Shown here: positions 1 through 6,648 of the stretch, piece after piece
How the letters are laid out: each line of letters begins with the position of its first letter
Position numbering within the stretch: position 1 is the first letter of the stretch
Source: CAYREE01 sp964423225
Lineage (GTDB): Archaea; Altiarchaeota; Altiarchaeia; IMC4; SCGC-AAA252-I15
Length of the DNA: 10,091 bases
Reading direction: 5' to 3'
NCBI GenBank assembly: GCA_964423225.1
Contig: CAYREE010000082.1
Location: 1 to 10,091 of the forward strand
The notes under the pieces: generated by a model
Database searches by the model: none
Told to the model about the DNA's origin: nothing
Seen by the model: the letters and a program-made list of their open reading frames with translations, nothing else
Translations under genes and position numbers: made by a program

Positions 1-76
1 TCTTCTTAACAGTCTTTTTCACAGCCTTCTTCTTTACTGATTTTTTAACCGGAGTTTTTTTACTTGCCAGTTTCAT
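1..76 (-). CDS. Lys-rich basic protein, N-terminal fragment
   Basis: Partial gene running off the left edge; only the first 25 codons are visible. They read MKLASKKTPVKKSVKKKAVK followed by KTVKK: a low-complexity Lys/Val/Thr run in which the VKK unit recurs, as in histone-H1-like tails or basic extensions of nucleic-acid-binding proteins. The ATG at 76-74 directly abuts a GAGGTG stretch (77-82), too close for an ordinary ribosome binding site, so the true start is uncertain, although no other in-frame ATG is visible. The gene lies 34 bases downstream of the NRAMP gene on the same strand and may be co-transcribed with it. A DNA- or RNA-binding role is only an inference from charge, and the family cannot be named from this fragment. 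Confidence 0.55.
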   Translation of the reverse strand, partial: MKLASKKTPVKKSVKKKAVKKTVKK

Positions 77-110
77 CACCTCTGAACATAATTAGACATA
101 ACTAAATAAA

Positions 111-1364
111 TCATAACACACCCAAAGAAAAGAGTGTGGTTATAACCATAAGCAATGAAGTAAGGATCAATATGAGTATAGCTGTCCAAGAGATAACATT
201 CATCCAAGGTGGATTAACATGCTCACCCATCAACCTACTGTCATTTATCAAAAGTATGATGGGAATCAATATGAACGGCAGTAAGATCCCATTAACAACC
301 TGAGAAGTCACTATCAAGGGGATTAATGGTATGTCAGGTATCATTACAATAGCAACTGAGAATACAATTATTGCAATAAGTATTGTATAGAATTCTTTTG
401 CCTCTGAATAACTCTTATTGACACCAGATTCCCATCCTAATGCCTCACACACATAAAATGCAGTCGAGATAGGAAGTATAAATGCCCCGAACAATGCAGC
501 ACCAAAAAGACCGACCGCAAACAATAAGAACGCGTATTGGCCTGCAAGAGGAAATAATGCCTGCGCAGCATCTGATGCAGAATTGACTTCGATACCATTA
601 GTATAAAGTACTGTACCACACACAACAATGATGAAAAAACTAACCGTATCGGTTAGTATGCACCCTATGATAACTTCTGCCCTAGAATATACCATATCTT
701 TCAATTGTAATCCCTTCTCAACAACAGAGGATTGCAGATAGAACTGCATCCATGGAGTAATCGTAGTCCCAATGACTCCGACAAGCAGTATGAGATAGGG
801 TGCAGTAAATGATATCGAGGGTGTGACAGTCTCTTTAGCTATCATGCCCCAATCCGGATTAGCGATAAAACCCGTAATGATATATGATATATAGAAGAAT
901 ATCATCAACAAGAAAAGTTTTTCAAGGGATTTATAGTTGAATTTTAATATAGCAAGTAATACGAAAAGCCCGCTTAAAGGTATTATCACGATTTTTTCTA
1001 TCCCAAATAATTCTGAAGCAGCAGCGATCCCTGCAAACTCAGATACAGTCACAAAAAGGTTTGCAAAAAGCAGGCCTATCATGAGGAATAAGGTTATTTT
1101 TATACCGAAATTTTCACGGATCAAGTCTGCAAGACCTTTGCCGGTCACAACACCCATCCGGGCACACATCTCTTGGACGATGACTAATAGTATAGTGATG
1201 GGTATGATTGCCCACAACATACCATAACCAAATTGAGCTCCCGCAATTGAGTATGTTGTGATGCCTCCAGCATCGTTATCTACTGCAGCAGTTATTAATC
1301 CAGGGCCTATGACACTGAATAACAAGAGAAACCTGCAACTGCTAATCTTTTTTAGAAGTTCCAT
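111..1364 (-). CDS. NRAMP-family divalent metal transporter, NRMT-like (probable Mg2+)
   Basis: Polytopic membrane protein of 417 residues, about 11 predicted helices, and full length for the NRAMP (SLC11) family. The first helix carries GPGLITAAVDNDAGG, where the usual DPGN metal-site motif reads D31-A-G-G34. Helix 6 reads GTTITPW (199-205), where transition-metal NRAMPs have GATVMPH. The site Asp is therefore kept, but the Asn, the selectivity Met and the conserved His are replaced by Gly34, Thr203 and Trp205. Loss of the Asn and Met ligands is the pattern described for NRAMP-related Mg2+ transporters (NRMT), so Mg2+ or another hard cation is more likely than Mn2+/Fe2+ as substrate; this is inference. 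The start ATG lies inside the upstream gene (23-base overlap) and has GAGGCG at 1370-1375, five bases ahead, suggesting translational coupling to the MgtE-domain protein. Confidence 0.9.
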   Translation of the reverse strand: MELLKKISSCRFLLLFSVIGPGLITAAVDNDAGGITTYSIAGAQFGYGMLWAIIPITILLVIVQEMCARMGVVTGKGLADLIRENFGIKITLFLMIGLLFANLFVTVSEFAGIAAASELFGIEKIVIIPLSGLFVLLAILKFNYKSLEKLFLLMIFFYISYIITGFIANPDWGMIAKETVTPSISFTAPYLILLVGVIGTTITPWMQFYLQSSVVEKGLQLKDMVYSRAEVIIGCILTDTVSFFIIVVCGTVLYTNGIEVNSASDAAQALFPLAGQYAFLLFAVGLFGAALFGAFILPISTAFYVCEALGWESGVNKSYSEAKEFYTILIAIIVFSVAIVMIPDIPLIPLIVTSQVVNGILLPFILIPIILLINDSRLMGEHVNPPWMNVISWTAILILILTSLLMVITTLFSLGVL

Positions 1365-2637
1365 TCATACGCCTCGTGATTTTCATTGGCTTATATTTCT
1401 CCCGCTTCCAAGATTCTGGCATTATCTCTGTTAAAACATCATCTGCCTTCACGATCCCTGCGAGAATACCATCCTCCTTCACAACAGGCAGTACGAAAAG
1501 GTCGTATCTGGCCATTGCCTTTGCAATATCTTCTTTAGGCGTTGATAATTCAATGTGTATTACTTCAGTCTTCATTAGATCTGAAACTTTGATTTCAGGA
1601 TTTGCAGTAAGCAGAGTCCTTGTGGGAAGTACTCCCATCAACCTTTGAGACGAGTCTGTAACATATATATGATAGCTAATATCCGATGAGAAAGCCAGTT
1701 TTCTTAGATGGTCTATAGTCTGTTGAGCAGTGTATTCTAAGGGTATTGAGACAAATAAGGTCTCCATTATTCCCCCCGCACTATCAGAGGGATAATCTAG
1801 GATATTCTTGATCTTGTTTGCAGTACCCTTTCGCATGAGGGATAGTATATAGTTGCGTTTATCATCAGCCATGAGACTTAGTATATCTGCTGATTCATCA
1901 ACAGGAATGCCCTCAAGTAAATCGCCGACACGTTCAAGCTTCCAGTCCTTAAAAACTGATTCCTGTACTTCGGGCTCAGCATCAAGAAGGGTTTGGACTG
2001 CCTTGTTCTTATCAAGTGCTTTGAATATCAGTACTCGCTCCCTATGGGATAAATCTTCCATAACATCTGCGATATCCTCGGGATGCATGTCCCTTATCTT
2101 GGATTTTTGGATCTTAAGGTGTAGGTCGTGCCATTCTGGTTCTAATAACTCGACCGACTCCCACCGGATGATATTATCTGGTAGTCTTGCTGTTGCAGCA
2201 CTTGAAATTTTTTTTAATCCAAGCCGGCTTAAAAAGCTCCTCTTTCCAACGGCAACAGCCATGACACACAACATATTCTTGACTTTGCCTAATAGAACGT
2301 CATTTACACGTACTATCTTGGCACCATTTACATCAACAACTTGTTTGTCGAGAATGTTTCCGACAAGCATATCCTCTTCCCTAGGGAAGAAATGGACTAT
2401 CTTCTCAACTGGTTGATCAAGGTTTATAACAAGATCCTGATCGGATTTCATTGACTTGAACTCATTAACGTGTCTGAAGGGTATTTTCCGCTTGTATTTA
2501 TCACTACCAGTATAGATTAGATGGGTTATCTCAGCATATTCTTCTCCATCACCAAATACTAGATCATATAGGCTACCCATAAGTTTCTTGTTAGAATCAT
2601 AAACCCGCCTTTTTTTAAGATCGCTAAAATAGACCAT
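1342..2637 (-). CDS. Soluble PRC-barrel-like / MgtE N-domain / CBS-domain protein
   Basis: A 431-residue protein with no membrane segments. Residues 1-60 and about 97-125 look like two PRC-barrel-type modules (RVYDSNKKLMGSLYDLVF and VVDVNGAKIVRVNDVLL). Residues about 180-282 match the superhelical MgtE intracellular N domain (HPEDIADVMEDL, ILDYPSDSAGGIM). Residues about 285-405 form a CBS pair ending FVLPVVKEDGILAGIVKADD. In MgtE channels the N and CBS domains sense cytosolic Mg2+ and gate an attached pore, but here the MgtE pore domain is absent. The gene is followed, with a 23-base overlap, by the NRMT-like transporter, so it probably serves as that transporter's Mg2+-responsive regulatory subunit (inference). 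The ATG at 2637 lacks an SD and sits about 8 bases past the start expected from the palindromic TATA element, so the mRNA is probably near-leaderless. Confidence 0.85.
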   Translation of the reverse strand: MVYFSDLKKRRVYDSNKKLMGSLYDLVFGDGEEYAEITHLIYTGSDKYKRKIPFRHVNEFKSMKSDQDLVINLDQPVEKIVHFFPREEDMLVGNILDKQVVDVNGAKIVRVNDVLLGKVKNMLCVMAVAVGKRSFLSRLGLKKISSAATARLPDNIIRWESVELLEPEWHDLHLKIQKSKIRDMHPEDIADVMEDLSHRERVLIFKALDKNKAVQTLLDAEPEVQESVFKDWKLERVGDLLEGIPVDESADILSLMADDKRNYILSLMRKGTANKIKNILDYPSDSAGGIMETLFVSIPLEYTAQQTIDHLRKLAFSSDISYHIYVTDSSQRLMGVLPTRTLLTANPEIKVSDLMKTEVIHIELSTPKEDIAKAMARYDLFVLPVVKEDGILAGIVKADDVLTEIMPESWKREKYKPMKITRRMNGTSKKD

Positions 2638-2661
2638 CAGATATTGATAGGTCAGGCGTTC

Positions 2662-2675
2662 TATAAATATTTATA
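2662..2675. promoter_or_regulatory. Palindromic TATA element, probable bidirectional promoter
   Basis: TATAAATATTTATA is a perfect 14-base palindrome in the 52-base gap between divergent genes. Counting about 26 bases from the box centre, rightward transcription would begin at or next to the ATG at 2690. Leftward transcription would begin around 2645, just before the ATG at 2637. Neither gene has an SD, which agrees with leaderless or near-leaderless starts. One box could serve both directions. Start sites are inferred, not seen. Confidence 0.6.
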
Positions 2676-2689
2676 ACCAATAGTTTTTC

Positions 2690-4357
2690 ATGGAAAAAAT
2701 CAGGGAAATCGTAATTTTAGTCATAATATTCATTTTTTTCTCACTGATTGTGACTTATCCATTAGTCCTAAAACTGGATGGGGTAACAAGTTTCAAGGAC
2801 TCACGAATGTATATGTGGAGTATCTGGTGGTTCAAACATAAGACAGTTGATAGACTAGAAAATCCATTTTATACGAATCATATCTGCCATCCAAATCAGA
2901 TAAGCCTATATTTCCAGAATCGTTCACCACTACTTATGATACTAACAATCCCCCTAACATACTTCCTTACTGTAGAGGTAATCTACAACCTATTAGTAAT
3001 CCTCTCATTCATACTAACAGCATTTGGAACCTGCATGTTAAGCCAATATTTAACAAAAAGTCGTGAAGCAGGCATTGTCAGCGGCATCCTCTTTGCACTC
3101 TCCCCGATAAGATATCACTGGATAAGCCTGGGATGGATCAACGCACTTAGCATCCAATGGACGCCAATCTACTTATATTTTCTTCTAAAATCGATCCAGG
3201 AGAACAAGTTGAAGGATAAGATCCTAGCAGGATTATTCCTAGCGTTCACAGCATTGACATTTTATGAACACTTGTTGTATTGCGGAATATTGACTATATT
3301 AATTATTGCATACACCCTACTTGTAACCAAACCAGGATCGACCAGAAGATTGCTAACAGACACTGCTTTGATATTCACTGTTTTTTTCATCATATCATCA
3401 CCAGTCATCATCCCATCGATCATTGAATCGATCCCACCAAGCTATGTTAATCCAACATTGAATGAAGTCATCGATGATTCAGCTGATGCATTCGGACTAA
3501 TAGTACCTTCTCCAGAAAACATTATTTTTGGAGAATACACGTCAGGCATATATGATAAATTTAAATCAAAACAATTTTCAATGATCTCGTTTGCAGGATT
3601 TACAACCCTGTTCTTAGCCTTGATTGGAGTGCTACGCGCAGATAAGAAAGAGACAATGATCTGGTTAATAATCGCTGGATTGTTCTATCTACTCTCACTT
3701 GGACCAATCATACACTTTATAGGAGAGGACACTGGATTACCAGGCCCTTACGGACTTATGAGAAAAATCCCGTTTATGGGCATGATGAGATTCGTCAATA
3801 GGTTTACAATAGTAACACAGCTTTCTATCGCAATTCTTGCAGGATGGGGTTTCCTAGAGCTCAGTAAAAAGATCACCAGGAAAAAAACAAGTGTATTGAT
3901 AGTGATCGTTTTTATCGCTGCTTTCGCGGAATCTTATTCTGTACCAGATTATACTGAGGGATTCAAAGACCTTCCAGCATATTCCCAGATGAAGGATTCT
4001 ATGGGTAATGTCATCCATATCCCTTACAGGAGCAATGATGCAATGTATATCCAGGCGAAACACGGACTCCCAATAGTCAATTGCTTCTTAGTGAGAAAAC
4101 CAATCCGATACAACCAGGAGAGGAAGAAGCTATTGAAGCTACAACCAGTAATCAATAACCTGAAACATCCTGAACGAACGAGTATGGAAGAATCCATGGA
4201 AGATAAAAAGATTCTTAACGAGTATGAGATACAATTCATAACCGTTGAAAAAGAATATTACAAGGGCGATGTCCAAGACCTTATAGATTATACATCATCA
4301 ATGAACGCTAGGATAATCGGACAGGATGATGACCTCATCATCTTCAGTCTTGATTAG
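2690..4357 (+). CDS. Polytopic GT-C-like membrane protein (putative glycosyltransferase)
   Basis: A 555-residue membrane protein with about 12 hydrophobic segments (roughly 6-26, 82-120, 127-145, 152-170, 178-212, 222-243, 297-315, 323-342, 372-392, 400-414) and a soluble C-terminal region from about 420. After the first helix there is an extracytoplasmic loop with D37 and MWSIWWFKH (42-50), and later LLSLGPIIHFIG and MRFVNRF. This arrangement is common in large, mostly uncharacterised archaeal and bacterial membrane proteins related to GT-C/YfhO-type glycosyltransferases that use polyprenyl-linked sugars. The donor and acceptor cannot be read from the sequence. The ATG at 2690 has no SD and lies about 26 bases past the palindromic TATA element, consistent with a leaderless mRNA. 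The 3' end overlaps the convergent methyltransferase gene by 14 bases. Function is family-level only. Confidence 0.75.
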   Translation: MEKIREIVILVIIFIFFSLIVTYPLVLKLDGVTSFKDSRMYMWSIWWFKHKTVDRLENPFYTNHICHPNQISLYFQNRSPLLMILTIPLTYFLTVEVIYNLLVILSFILTAFGTCMLSQYLTKSREAGIVSGILFALSPIRYHWISLGWINALSIQWTPIYLYFLLKSIQENKLKDKILAGLFLAFTALTFYEHLLYCGILTILIIAYTLLVTKPGSTRRLLTDTALIFTVFFIISSPVIIPSIIESIPPSYVNPTLNEVIDDSADAFGLIVPSPENIIFGEYTSGIYDKFKSKQFSMISFAGFTTLFLALIGVLRADKKETMIWLIIAGLFYLLSLGPIIHFIGEDTGLPGPYGLMRKIPFMGMMRFVNRFTIVTQLSIAILAGWGFLELSKKITRKKTSVLIVIVFIAAFAESYSVPDYTEGFKDLPAYSQMKDSMGNVIHIPYRSNDAMYIQAKHGLPIVNCFLVRKPIRYNQERKKLLKLQPVINNLKHPERTSMEESMEDKKILNEYEIQFITVEKEYYKGDVQDLIDYTSSMNARIIGQDDDLIIFSLD

Positions 4358-5276
4358 ATTTGATTATCTTGTACTTCCACTTCCACTTAGTGTTTCCGAT
4401 ACACGATTTCAATTTTAAGTGAATCTTATCTCCCGTAGACATATCAACTCTTTCTTGAAAAGGTATAAAAATCTGCTTCCAATGAGTCTGTGGTTCTTCA
4501 GGAGAAGTGGAGAGAACAACATTATCACTAAGCCATGCATTAAAATACATCAGACAACCTGTAAAAACACCAGGCTTGCTGATAATAAATTCCGTTTCCA
4601 CATCAATATGCTTCGGTGGATCATTCATATCGATCGAATATACGATTTTATCCTCTGCTAATCTTTTCGTTCCCGGACCAGAATCAAAATTCCTTAACTT
4701 ATCTGGGACTTTCTGTACAATAGAATAATCTATCCCATGCATATCCTTCCAGAAACCCAATCCAACTTCTGATGTCTCAACAGGAGATATTACTATCTCA
4801 ACCTTATGAGGGATTATCTTGCCATCTTTTTTTAGAAAACGTTTTGCCATCCTGATCTTCTCCATCATCCCTTCATCAACTATCTCCATCCCTAGAAGCT
4901 CAGATACTATACAATCAACTTTTGGAATTGACAGATCCCGTATATCATTGCGTAAAAACTCTATCTGTGTAATACCCTTCTTCTTTGCAGATCTTCTGCC
5001 CACATCAATGATCTTCGCTGAATCTACGGAATATACTCGTTCAGCACCCGCGTCTAATGCAAAAAAAGACAGTACTCCAGTACCCGTTCCAAGATCAAGT
5101 ACCATATCTCCCTTGTTCACCGCATCTGATATCCCCTTCTTAAACACGGTAAGTCTGACCTCATCCATCAATAAAGTACGATGAACATCAAGACTATTCC
5201 AAAAATATTGTGATCCAGTTCCGCTTAGAAAACGCACGGTAATTACTTCATCAAAGAAAGTCGAAACATCACTCAC
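4344..5276 (-). CDS. PRMT-like SAM-dependent methyltransferase
   Basis: A 310-residue protein that aligns along its length with the catalytic core of protein arginine methyltransferases. The Rossmann part has MDEVR (R41, equivalent to the SAM-carboxylate Arg), VLDLGTGTG (59-67) and the ribose-binding acid D85. The double-E loop SELLGMEIVDEG keeps both glutamates, E126 and E135, at the PRMT spacing of nine. The C-terminal barrel has YFNAWL (244-249) and STSPEEPQTHWKQ (256-268), very close to the PRMT1 barrel segment with its THW loop. The YFxxY helix of type I enzymes is shortened here to YFWNSLDVH, so product type is uncertain. The reaction is likely transfer of a methyl group to an arginine guanidinium. 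The start is GTG at 5276. The upstream ATG at 5280 is in another frame and closes after three codons (MGE). It may be transcribed with pyrR, 83 bases upstream. Confidence 0.85.
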   Translation of the reverse strand: MSDVSTFFDEVITVRFLSGTGSQYFWNSLDVHRTLLMDEVRLTVFKKGISDAVNKGDMVLDLGTGTGVLSFFALDAGAERVYSVDSAKIIDVGRRSAKKKGITQIEFLRNDIRDLSIPKVDCIVSELLGMEIVDEGMMEKIRMAKRFLKKDGKIIPHKVEIVISPVETSEVGLGFWKDMHGIDYSIVQKVPDKLRNFDSGPGTKRLAEDKIVYSIDMNDPPKHIDVETEFIISKPGVFTGCLMYFNAWLSDNVVLSTSPEEPQTHWKQIFIPFQERVDMSTGDKIHLKLKSCIGNTKWKWKYKIIKSNQD

Positions 5277-5359
5277 CCATAGAACAAAATCCCTATATGA
5301 AAGCCTGATTAAACCCTTAATCTTTGAAAATAGCTTGTATATGATGATATCACCAGTAT

Positions 5360-5887
5360 TTAGATTACAACGACCATATCAGGCCCATTATCTATCTCCT
5401 TAACATTTAATCTGATTGTCTCCTTGCTTGATGTCGGGATCACTCGACCAACATAGTCGGCCTGAATTGGATATTCTCTATGTCCCCTGTCAATCAATAC
5501 GCATATGCGAATGCTTTGCGGACGACCGTATTCCATAAGAGCGTCCATAGCAGCCCTCATGGTTCGCCCAGTATATATAACGTCATCAACTAGTATCACG
5601 TCTTTTTTATCGATATTAGAGGGTATGTCTGTCTCATTTACTCCGTTATAATCCAGGTCATCTCGAAACGGTCTAGTATCTATTTGTCCTAGTTCTGGTT
5701 TATATCCAATTACCCTATTTATCTCTGTTATCAATCGTTTTGCAATGATTACTCCCCTAGTCCTGACACCGATTATTTCAGTTGACTTAATCTTTTCTTG
5801 TTTTAATATGATTGTATTTGCTAGATCCTTGATGCAATCGTTTATCTCTTGATCATTCATCAGGATTGATTTTTCTTTTTTAGTCAT
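5360..5887 (-). CDS. pyrR: PyrR-type uracil phosphoribosyltransferase / regulator
   Basis: A 175-residue type I phosphoribosyltransferase, co-linear with Bacillus PyrR from the N terminus (SILMNDQEIND) to the C terminus. The PRPP-binding loop is VILVDDVIYTGRT (97-109), the pyrophosphate loop is VRTRG (41-45), the RDDL segment is at 75-78, and the PyrR-type LIDRGHREYPIQADYVG is at 131-147. PyrR converts uracil plus PRPP to UMP and, in many bacteria, also binds pyr mRNA leaders to control attenuation. No pyr gene or leader is visible here, so the RNA role is unproven and salvage may be the main job. The ATG at 5887 lies inside the preceding regulator gene (8-base overlap), so translation is probably coupled. 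A bacterial-style PyrR in an apparent archaeon suggests horizontal acquisition; this is inference. Confidence 0.9.
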   Translation of the reverse strand: MTKKEKSILMNDQEINDCIKDLANTIILKQEKIKSTEIIGVRTRGVIIAKRLITEINRVIGYKPELGQIDTRPFRDDLDYNGVNETDIPSNIDKKDVILVDDVIYTGRTMRAAMDALMEYGRPQSIRICVLIDRGHREYPIQADYVGRVIPTSSKETIRLNVKEIDNGPDMVVVI

Positions 5888-6536
5888 TTTTCGCTCTTTT
5901 TATCATATGTCTAATCGTATCGACTGCTTTAAGTGAGTCTTTTTTCTCAACGATGATGAAGGTATTATCATAGCTTGAAGTGACTTCAACAACATTGATA
6001 TCACTACCGCTTAGGGATGCCATTATTTGAGCTATTATCCCGGGAGTTTGTACTATTTCCTTTGGACTAGTTATTATTATAGCTGATAACTCTTTAATCT
6101 CTTGGATTACATCCTCTTTTTTTATCGTGATTTTTTTAAGGTCCTCTTCACCAACCAGTATGGTTGTAACGCCGATCCCTTGTATCTTAACATGGAATCC
6201 TCGAGTCACTTCAAAAAGGGAATTATATCCTGGATCATCTACGATAGTATCAGGTTGCAGGTATAAGAGGACTATATCATCTCTGAACTGTAGTCTGCTT
6301 GTGGAGAATATCTCCTTATATGATCCTGAAACCTCCTTGTTTTTAATCTTCGATGATAAACGTTGGATACTAACAGCAATTGTTGATACGCGTGGATTAT
6401 GACCGCATCGAACCGCCACCTCATTTTGGATACGCCGAGCAAGAGAATGATTGTTCACAATGCCCATTGCCAGGGCCTCATACAGTCTAGGATCACCCTT
6501 TACTACCTCCTCCACAATGTCTGAAATATGTTTCAT
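5880..6536 (-). CDS. wHTH-like / ACT-domain regulator (amino-acid metabolism)
   Basis: A 218-residue protein. Residues about 15-65 (LYEALAMGIVNNHSLARRIQ, then VSTIAVSIQRLSSKI) look like a winged-helix DNA-binding segment. Residues about 85-135 form a first beta-rich ACT-like module. Residues about 150-212 form a clear ACT domain of aspartokinase type (TPGIIAQIMASLSGSDINVV, with the PGI turn at the usual ligand edge). It resembles the archaeal class of predicted regulators of amino-acid metabolism containing an ACT domain (COG2150-like). ACT domains usually bind an amino acid. Divergence from the argG-argH cluster makes arginine or a related metabolite a plausible ligand and that cluster a plausible target (inference). 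The ATG at 6536 has no SD and fits a leaderless start from the TATA-like element at 6555-6564. The gene overlaps pyrR by 8 bases. Confidence 0.75.
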   Translation of the reverse strand: MKHISDIVEEVVKGDPRLYEALAMGIVNNHSLARRIQNEVAVRCGHNPRVSTIAVSIQRLSSKIKNKEVSGSYKEIFSTSRLQFRDDIVLLYLQPDTIVDDPGYNSLFEVTRGFHVKIQGIGVTTILVGEEDLKKITIKKEDVIQEIKELSAIIITSPKEIVQTPGIIAQIMASLSGSDINVVEVTSSYDNTFIIVEKKDSLKAVDTIRHMIKRAKND

Positions 6537-6554
6537 TTGTATTAAATATAACAG

Positions 6555-6564
6555 TATATTATAT
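6555..6564 (-). promoter_or_regulatory. TATA-like element for the ACT-regulator gene
   Basis: TATATTATAT on the plus strand (ATATAATATA in the direction of transcription) is centred about 26 bases upstream of base 6533, next to the ATG at 6536. With no SD in front of that ATG, a leaderless transcript is the simplest reading. It abuts the inverted repeat at 6565-6584. Confidence 0.5.
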
Positions 6565-6584
6565 TTTGTTTTATTTAAAACAAA
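6565..6584. repeat. Inverted repeat, candidate operator between divergent genes
   Basis: Perfect 9-base arms TTTGTTTTA and TAAAACAAA are separated by TT. The repeat sits directly on the upstream side of the TATA-like element of the ACT-regulator gene, where the BRE would lie, and about 30 bases upstream of the TATACAATA element of the arginine cluster. A dimeric regulator bound here could affect both directions. The region is very A+T-rich, so a chance palindrome is possible. Confidence 0.45.
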
Positions 6585-6615
6585 TATTTTTATTATTGTA
6601 TTAGCTTATTGATAG

Positions 6616-6624
6616 TATACAATA
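6616..6624 (+). promoter_or_regulatory. TATACAATA promoter element of the divergent argG paralogue
   Basis: The same nine bases occur upstream of argH at 7988-7996. Here the element starts 33 bases before the ATG at 6649 and is followed by CATAAC at 6630-6635. It probably acts as the TATA box; the start site is inferred to lie near 6642-6646, which would leave little or no leader. Confidence 0.45.
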
Positions 6625-6638
6625 AATACCATAACCAT

Positions 6639-6645
6639 GGGGTGG
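6639..6645 (+). promoter_or_regulatory. Ribosome binding site that decides the argG-paralogue start
   Basis: GGGGTGG lies three bases before the ATG at 6649. The earlier in-frame ATG at 6637 overlaps this motif and would add only MGWK, so 6649 is the better start. Confidence 0.55.
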
Positions 6646-6648
6646 AAA

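Noticed and set aside
1342..1364. Overlap of the MgtE-domain and NRAMP genes as a frameshifted fusion
   Set aside because: Each protein is complete, the upstream gene ends in a normal stop, and the downstream ATG has its own GAGGCG five bases ahead, so two separate coupled genes fit better.
1853..2416. 187-codon open frame on the plus strand inside the MgtE-domain gene
   Set aside because: It is antisense to a gene with clear domain matches, its translation is Ser-rich low-complexity with no recognisable motif, and it has no promoter or SD of its own.
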